Source: an uncultured bacterium
GTDB taxonomy: Bacteria; Actinomycetota; Coriobacteriia; Coriobacteriales; Coriobacteriaceae
NCBI GenBank assembly: GCA_905215205.1
Contig: CAJMPK010000036.1
Span: forward strand, 1 to 11,068
Direction of reading: 5' to 3'
DNA: 11,068 nucleotides
This document shows, one piece after another, positions 7,227 to 11,068 of this stretch. The notes beneath the pieces are model-generated. The model did not search any database, had not been told where the DNA came from, and was given only the letters and a program-made list of their open reading frames with translations. Position 1 is the first letter of the stretch, and the number at the start of each line of letters is the position of its first letter. The position numbers and the translations under genes are program-made.

Positions 7227-7261
7227 GGGCTCCTAACGAGAAGTACTCTCATTAGGAGCCC
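7227..7261 (-). terminator. Strong hairpin, likely minus-strand terminator
   Basis: A 15-bp stem (7227-7241 with 7247-7261) and a 5-base loop. Read as minus-strand RNA all 15 positions pair, one as a U-G wobble, and the stem is followed by ATTTTATT. Read as plus-strand RNA the same position is a C-A mismatch and the downstream sequence is less T-rich. It could still end plus-strand transcripts from the acetyltransferase gene. Confidence 0.6.
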
Positions 7262-7293
7262 GTTATTATGTGCAAACATATGTGACCAACGCA

Positions 7294-7327
7294 GCAACAG
7301 TACTCATATTTGGCATTTTTTGTCCAC
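7294..7327. repeat. Right 34-bp arm of an inverted-repeat element
   Basis: Inverted partner of 7098-7131. The two arms enclose 162 bases with no gene, so the whole unit is 230 bp. I see no convincing flanking target-site duplication. Its size and ends would suit a non-autonomous (MITE-like) or palindromic intergenic repeat, but copy number cannot be judged from one window. Confidence 0.8.
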
Positions 7328-7378
7328 TGCCCCTTGCGCGAAAGTCCTCAACGGAAAGTTTAGCCCGTTTCGATGCAC

Positions 7379-7427
7379 AAAAATGGGGTGGATCTTCCCT
7401 GGCAACCGCCCAGAAAGATCCACCCCA
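7379..7427 (-). terminator. Rho-independent terminator of the DUF2207 gene
   Basis: A perfect 13-bp stem: TGGGGTGGATCTT (7384-7396) pairs with AAGATCCACCCCA (7415-7427). On the minus strand it is followed at once by five T. It lies 13 bases past the stop of the gene at 7441-9384. Confidence 0.9.
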
Positions 7428-7440
7428 AAGCAAGCGCTCG

Positions 7441-9384
7441 CTAGAACGTTCCGCCGCCGCCTCCGCCGACGCCGCCACCGCCGCCACCGGAAAAGCCGCC
7501 GCCGCTACCTCCGCTCGAGCTATCGGAACTCGAAGCCAGCTCGCGGATGGTCTCGTGATACACATCGTTAAACGAATCGAGCGGAGACTCGTTGCCGTAG
7601 TGATGGTAATACCACCAGTAGCAGGGGTAGTTGTCGTAGAAATCGTCGCTGTTGCGCAGGTCCGCAGGCACGGCCTCGGCCAGCTGTCGCAGCACTTCTT
7701 TCGAAACGCCCAGGGCAACGCCCATCATCAGCAGCTTGTTCCACAGCACCAGATCGCCGGGGACGGCTTCCTTTAGACGCGTGAAGTCCTCGAGCCAATG
7801 CTTAAGTGCCTTGCAGCGAGCCGCCACCTCGGCGCCCTCCGGCGTAAAGCGGCGGAACGTAAGGCCCACACCGATACCCACCAGCACAATCGGCACCGAG
7901 ATAAACGCGGCGGTAATGTTCGCCTGTGCGCCATCGGTAAAGAAGATAGATCCCACGGGAACAAAGGCAATCAGGATACCAAGAACCAGGCAAAACACCA
8001 TTGCAACAATGCCGTCAGAGGCAACGTACTCGCTATCGGCCAGCTTGCCCTTAACGGTGTTCTGATAGTCCTCGAGCTTGTCGCCCACGGGTGTAGCGTG
8101 CTGTTTGACGTAGTGCTGCAGCTCGTCGAACGTGCGCGAGCGATCGCCGTTCTCGTCAGGCTTAGCACCGGCAAAGAAGACCTTGAGCACCATGTGGTCA
8201 ATGCCCTTGGCCGACTTCCAGCCCGCATCGCTCACCGTCACGCGATACGTCTGCTCTTCTTTTTCACGCCCCAACAGACCCTTCTTGGCCTTGGTCACGG
8301 TCGCCTGCTCCAGCTTGATCACACGGTCGTCAGTGAGCTTCATGAGCGTGGCGATATATGCCTGATCGGGCACCTCGTTCCAGCTCATAAGGGCCGAAAG
8401 CACGGCGGGATGGTCGGCCGAGGGCACATCGCGGAAATATTCGTCCTGGAAAAGCGGCTTGGGCTTGCGCTTGCGCAGCTTGAGCATAACGATTGTGCCG
8501 GTAAAGGCCACCGCCGCAACAACACTTAGCACGGCAAGTGCATTGGCAATCATGCGAGCGTGAGCGCGGCGGGCGTTAGCTTCGTCGGCCCATTCCTTCT
8601 CTTCGCTCAGGATCGTTGACATGCGCTCTTCGCCCGAGGCGGCAAGCTGCGGCACCCAGTCGCTGGGGAAGGCGATGCGTGCCTCGGCGAATTCGCCCTG
8701 ATGCACGCAGGGAATGGTATAGGTGACCATGGGCTCGTCCTCATCGAGCGACACGTCGCCCGTCAGCGGACCGTGGCCCCATGCGCGGAAGTTATCGCCT
8801 TTGACGGCCGCCGTCCCAGCAGCGGCATTTGCGAAGCGCACTTCCATCTCGACATCGTCGGAATCCGCAGACCAGCCGTCGCCCACGAACTTCCAGTAGA
8901 GCTCGGCGGTATCGGCCCAGTTCATAACCGCACCGGTCATGGTGTAGCTCACGTAATAGATCGCGCTGTCGCCGCTCTCGTGGGGGCTGAACACCTTAAT
9001 CCTTACGCCGTCACCGGCCTGCTCGACCGTGTAGACGCCAGAATCGCCCTTGTTCGCGCTATCGACTTTGTTAAACGCGGTGTCCTCTTCCTCGACACTC
9101 AGCACATCGACGCCCGCCGTGCCGCCCTGCTGGTTGGTGCCCGTATTGATCTCCCAAAACACGCCGTTGATGTCGTCGTCGAAATCAAACTGGCGCCCCT
9201 CGACAACGGTCAGCGATCCATCGGCCTCAACCGTGGCACTGATATAAGTTTGGGTCATGGAATACCCGTCGGCACGTGCAACGGCGGGCAACAGCAGCAG
9301 CGCGCACGCGACGAGCGCGCAAATGGAAGCAAATCGCGCAAACGGGCAGCGCTGCCGACAGGTCTTGGCAACGGGGGCGTTCAT
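7441..9384 (-). CDS. DUF2207-family membrane protein with glycine-rich C-terminus
   Basis: Predicted surface membrane protein of 647 residues; the function of the family is unknown. An N-terminal signal peptide (about 14-38, ending AVARADG) is followed by an extracytoplasmic beta-rich domain (about 40-250, with NGVFWEIN, IYYVSYTMTGAV, ELYWKFVGDGW). Then come a transmembrane helix (279-301), a basic cytoplasmic stretch (KLRKRKPKP), a domain with the family-like DHPAVLSALMSWNEV and IATLMKLTDDRVIKLE, two more helices (458-478 and 489-509), the conserved RRFTPEGAEVAARCKALKHWLEDF segment and NKLLMMGVALGVSKEV. The last 23 residues are almost all Gly with Phe/Ser/Val and end in TF, typical of this family. 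I chose the ATG at 9384 because AAAGGA lies seven bases upstream. The ATG at 9420 lacks a good ribosome-binding site and would put 12 extra residues before the signal peptide. It is monocistronic with its own terminator. Confidence 0.88.
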   Translation of the reverse strand: MNAPVAKTCRQRCPFARFASICALVACALLLLPAVARADGYSMTQTYISATVEADGSLTVVEGRQFDFDDDINGVFWEINTGTNQQGGTAGVDVLSVEEEDTAFNKVDSANKGDSGVYTVEQAGDGVRIKVFSPHESGDSAIYYVSYTMTGAVMNWADTAELYWKFVGDGWSADSDDVEMEVRFANAAAGTAAVKGDNFRAWGHGPLTGDVSLDEDEPMVTYTIPCVHQGEFAEARIAFPSDWVPQLAASGEERMSTILSEEKEWADEANARRAHARMIANALAVLSVVAAVAFTGTIVMLKLRKRKPKPLFQDEYFRDVPSADHPAVLSALMSWNEVPDQAYIATLMKLTDDRVIKLEQATVTKAKKGLLGREKEEQTYRVTVSDAGWKSAKGIDHMVLKVFFAGAKPDENGDRSRTFDELQHYVKQHATPVGDKLEDYQNTVKGKLADSEYVASDGIVAMVFCLVLGILIAFVPVGSIFFTDGAQANITAAFISVPIVLVGIGVGLTFRRFTPEGAEVAARCKALKHWLEDFTRLKEAVPGDLVLWNKLLMMGVALGVSKEVLRQLAEAVPADLRNSDDFYDNYPCYWWYYHHYGNESPLDSFNDVYHETIRELASSSDSSSGGSGGGFSGGGGGGVGGGGGGTF

Positions 9385-9716
9385 AGGCACATCCTTTGTC
9401 TGTGATACCAGTAGCGTCATTGTCCCACGTTTGCGGGTTCATGTGACGAACATCTAGGTCAGCGGAGTATCAAACGGGACGAAAGTCACGCCCGCGGCCG
9501 GCACCTGGGGACGTTCCTTATCTGCCGGCAATCTGGAACACTCCTTGGCATAGCCCGCTCCGGCAATAGATACCACTTCATAGCTCCGTCACAGGTGTAG
9601 CGGCTTTGTGTGGGCGCGGCAGGCGCTGATTGAGCCGCCAGCCGAGGGGCATAAAGCAGTTGAGCGAAAACGGTTTGCCCCTTTGCCGTTCGCTCGAGGA
9701 TCATGTCCCCCTTTTC

Positions 9717-9760
9717 CGCGGAAACCCCGGCAGTTGCGAAGAGCTGCCGGGGTTTCTGTC
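9717..9760 (+). terminator. Terminator-like hairpin upstream of gluQ
   Basis: A perfect 13-bp stem (9721-9733 GAAACCCCGGCAG with 9744-9756) and a 10-base loop. On the plus strand it extends by G-U and C-G pairs at its base and is followed by TGTCGTTT. It has no recognised plus-strand gene in front of it, so it either ends a small transcript, shields gluQ, or acts as an attenuator. Confidence 0.6.
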
Positions 9761-9865
9761 GTTTGAGGGGTTGAAGGGGCTGAGCTTGGGACGGTAATCG
9801 AGGTGTTGAGTCGGTGCCCGCCGCGCACAACACGCAGCCTCGGCAACTCGCGAGCATCGACGACG

Positions 9866-9874
9866 CCCCCCCCC
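9866..9874 (+). repeat. C9 homopolymer tract upstream of gluQ
   Basis: Nine consecutive C, ending 14 bases before the predicted -10 box and occupying the place where a -35 element would fall. Tracts of this length can slip during replication. Confidence 0.6.
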
Positions 9875-9888
9875 ACCTCACCCCGCGC

Positions 9889-9894
9889 TATACT
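9889..9894 (+). promoter_or_regulatory. Predicted -10 box of gluQ (leaderless promoter)
   Basis: TATACT (five of six matches) ends only seven bases before the A of the gluQ ATG. A start at the usual distance would fall on or next to that ATG, and there is no ribosome-binding site. No -35 hexamer is recognisable. Confidence 0.5.
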
Positions 9895-9901
9895 CGTCCG
9901 C

Positions 9902-10903
9902 ATGGATATCAACGCACGCAACATAGCAACACACGCCGCGGACGCACCGGCAACGGCAGCGCCCACCCCCGTCGTGGGCCGCTTCGCCCCGTCGCCCTCG
10001 GGCCGCATGCACCTGGGTAACGTGTTCAGCTGCCTGTGCGCGTGGCTTTCGACCCGCAGCCAAGGCGGCAGCGTCGTGTTGCGCATCGAGGACCTAGACG
10101 ATCGCTGCAAGCGCCCGGAACTTGCTGCCCAATTGATTGACGACCTAGCCTGGCTGGGGCTTGAGTGGGACGAAGGCCCCTACTACCAGCACGATCGTCT
10201 AGACCTGTACGAAAGCGCCCTGCGCCAGCTACAAGACGCCGGCCTCACCTATCCCTGCTTTTGCACGCGCGCCGAACTCCACGCCGCGAGCGCACCGCAC
10301 GCGAGCGACGGCACACCCATCTACCGCGGCGCCTGCCGAGGCCTTTCTGCCGAGGAGGTTACCCGTCGCAGCATCCTGCGCGCTCCGGCCACGCGCCTGC
10401 GCGTGCCCGCCGTCGACGACCTCGCAGACGATGTGGTCGAATTCGTTGACCGCACGTACGGAGCCCAATGCGAGGCACTCGCCACCGAGTGCGGCGACTT
10501 TTTGGTGCGCCGCAGCGACGGCGTGTTTGCCTATCAGCTGGCCGTGGTGGTCGACGACGCTGCCATGGGCGTCACCGAGGTCGTACGCGGATGCGACCTG
10601 CTGGGCTCCACGCCGCGCCAGATCTACCTGCAGCATCTGCTGGGACTGCCCACACCGCGCTACGCGCACATTCCGCTGCTCATGTCGCCGGACGGCCGCC
10701 GCCTTTCCAAGCGCGATCGCGATCTGGACCTGGGCGAGCTCCGCACCCGCTTTGGCACACCCGAGGCACTGTTGGGATGGCTCGCCGGGCAAACAGGCAT
10801 CGCGCCGGACACCACGCCGCGCTCTGCCGAACAGCTGGTCGAGCACTTTAGCTGGGATGTTATCCGCGCGCATCGGGAGAACACCACTGTAACGGTCGAG
10901 TAG
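9902..10903 (+). CDS. gluQ: Glutamyl-Q tRNA(Asp) synthetase
   Basis: Paralogue of the catalytic half of glutamyl-tRNA synthetase. It activates glutamate and attaches it to the queuosine base at position 34 of tRNA(Asp), without an anticodon-binding domain. The 333 residues fit the family (about 300) with a short Ala/Thr-rich N-terminal extension. Visible marks: the class I nucleotide-binding signature GRFAPSPSGRMHLGN (26-40, a HIGH-type motif), VLRIEDLDDR (59-68), the four zinc ligands Cys119, Cys121, Tyr141 and Cys145 (CFC ... YRGAC) as in E. coli GluQ, the acceptor and Glu pocket segment YQLAVVVDDAAMGVTEVVRGCDLL (211-234), and the KMSKS equivalent RRLSKRD (266-272). The ATG at 9902 is chosen because homology begins at about residue 24 and a -10 box sits directly in front. 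A GTG at 9803 would add 33 residues unlike the family. Confidence 0.93.
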   Translation: MDINARNIATHAADAPATAAPTPVVGRFAPSPSGRMHLGNVFSCLCAWLSTRSQGGSVVLRIEDLDDRCKRPELAAQLIDDLAWLGLEWDEGPYYQHDRLDLYESALRQLQDAGLTYPCFCTRAELHAASAPHASDGTPIYRGACRGLSAEEVTRRSILRAPATRLRVPAVDDLADDVVEFVDRTYGAQCEALATECGDFLVRRSDGVFAYQLAVVVDDAAMGVTEVVRGCDLLGSTPRQIYLQHLLGLPTPRYAHIPLLMSPDGRRLSKRDRDLDLGELRTRFGTPEALLGWLAGQTGIAPDTTPRSAEQLVEHFSWDVIRAHRENTTVTVE

Positions 10904-10918
10904 CCAGCCACCCCGCCT

Positions 10919-11068
10919 CTACGCAACATCCCAGGGCTGGAGTTCGTCACCCAAGCGAATGATGCAGTCGTAGAGCACGGTATGGCGCTCGGCCGGGCTG
11001 GCATCCCGATGAAAATGCCCGAAATACCAGCGTTTGTAGTCCATGCGATCTTCCAGCTCATCGAAAAA
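10919..11068 (-). CDS. Metallophosphoesterase, C-terminal fragment cut by the window edge
   Basis: The last 49 codons of a minus-strand gene whose start lies beyond 11068. The visible protein contains YKRWYFGHFHRD, whose Gly-His-X-His (GHFH) is the final metal-binding motif of calcineurin-like phosphoesterases, followed by a short tail ending ELQPWDVA. The stop (TAG) is 15 bases from the gluQ stop, so the two genes converge with almost no space and no visible terminator. The substrate is unknown. Truncation here is caused by the window, not by mutation. Confidence 0.78.
   Translation of the reverse strand, partial: FFDELEDRMDYKRWYFGHFHRDASPAERHTVLYDCIIRLGDELQPWDVA

Larger units (their letters stand above)
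7030..7440. other. Gene-free convergent intergenic region
   Basis: The 411 bases between two convergent genes contain no credible reading frame. They hold the 34-bp inverted-repeat pair (7098-7131 and 7294-7327), a second inverted pair ATTTGGGG / CCCCAAAT (7148-7155 and 7207-7214), a strong hairpin (7227-7261) and the terminator at 7379-7427. They are more AT-rich than the surrounding genes. Confidence 0.7.
9385..9901. other. 517-base gene-free region, possibly encoding a structured RNA
   Basis: This stretch lies between divergent genes and has no reading frame I trust. Plus-strand pairings visible by eye: GCGGCT/AGCCGC (9600-9605 with 9633-9638) enclosing GCGC/GCGC; GAGCGA-AA-ACGG (9662-9673) with CCGT-TCGCTC (9686-9695); and AGGGGCA (9645-9651) with TGCCCCT (9676-9682) inside the loop of the preceding hairpin, which would make a pseudoknot. 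A terminator hairpin follows at 9717-9760. A weak promoter-like pair TTGGCA (9545-9550) and TAGATA (9567-9572) sits upstream. I recognise no known RNA family. Confidence 0.35.

Noticed and set aside
9385..9420. Longer DUF2207 start at the ATG at 9420
   Set aside because: Its ribosome-binding site is weaker than AAAGGA before 9384, and the extra residues push the signal peptide away from the N-terminus.
9486..9704. Small minus-strand frame of 72 codons beginning MILERTAKG
   Set aside because: The G-run before its ATG is only two bases away, the second half reads through repeat-like sequence, and the protein resembles nothing I know. Too weak to call a gene.
9803..9901. Upstream GTG start for gluQ at 9803
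   Set aside because: It would add 33 Ser/Thr/Pro/Arg-rich residues not found in the family, has no ribosome-binding site, and would include the C9 tract and predicted -10 box in coding sequence.

Overview
The window looks like chromosomal DNA of a high-GC Gram-positive bacterium. The GC-rich codon use, a partly leaderless gene style and the gene types fit the Coriobacteriia, and Collinsella or a close relative is my best guess. That taxonomic guess is inference from style and was not searched. I see no rRNA, tRNA, CRISPR array, insertion-sequence transposase or phage gene.

Layout. 26-1608 (minus): a type II toxin-antitoxin pair, hipB then hipA, overlapping by one base, behind an AT-rich control region with three evenly spaced 24-bp operators. 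1786-3510 (minus): a two-component system, an OmpR-type response regulator followed by a short two-helix (intramembrane-sensing, BceS-like) histidine kinase, without the ABC transporter that usually accompanies this type. 3690-4421 (minus): a soluble protein I do not recognise. 4503-6110 (minus): purH, the bifunctional enzyme for the last two steps of IMP synthesis, with its own terminator. 6388-7029 (plus): a GNAT acetyltransferase, divergent from purH. 7030-7440: a non-coding stretch holding a 230-bp element bounded by 34-bp inverted repeats, a strong internal hairpin and the terminator of the next gene. 7441-9384 (minus): a secreted or membrane DUF2207-family protein with a glycine-rich tail. 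9385-9901: a 517-base gene-free stretch containing nested potential stems and a plus-strand terminator, a candidate structured RNA. 9902-10903 (plus): gluQ, glutamyl-Q tRNA(Asp) synthetase, probably leaderless. 10919-11068 (minus): the 3' end of a metallophosphoesterase gene, cut by the window edge.

Most of the window is ordinary core genome (purH, gluQ, TCS, DUF2207) in many short transcription units with frequent strand switches. The accessory part is hipBA: it is visibly more AT-rich than its neighbours and abuts the 3' end of the kinase gene, as expected for an acquired cassette. The best leads are the regularly phased hipBA operator array (with a possible decayed fourth site in the same register), the inverted-repeat element at 7098-7327, and the structured non-coding stretch ahead of gluQ. 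I did not find a clearly new multi-gene system.
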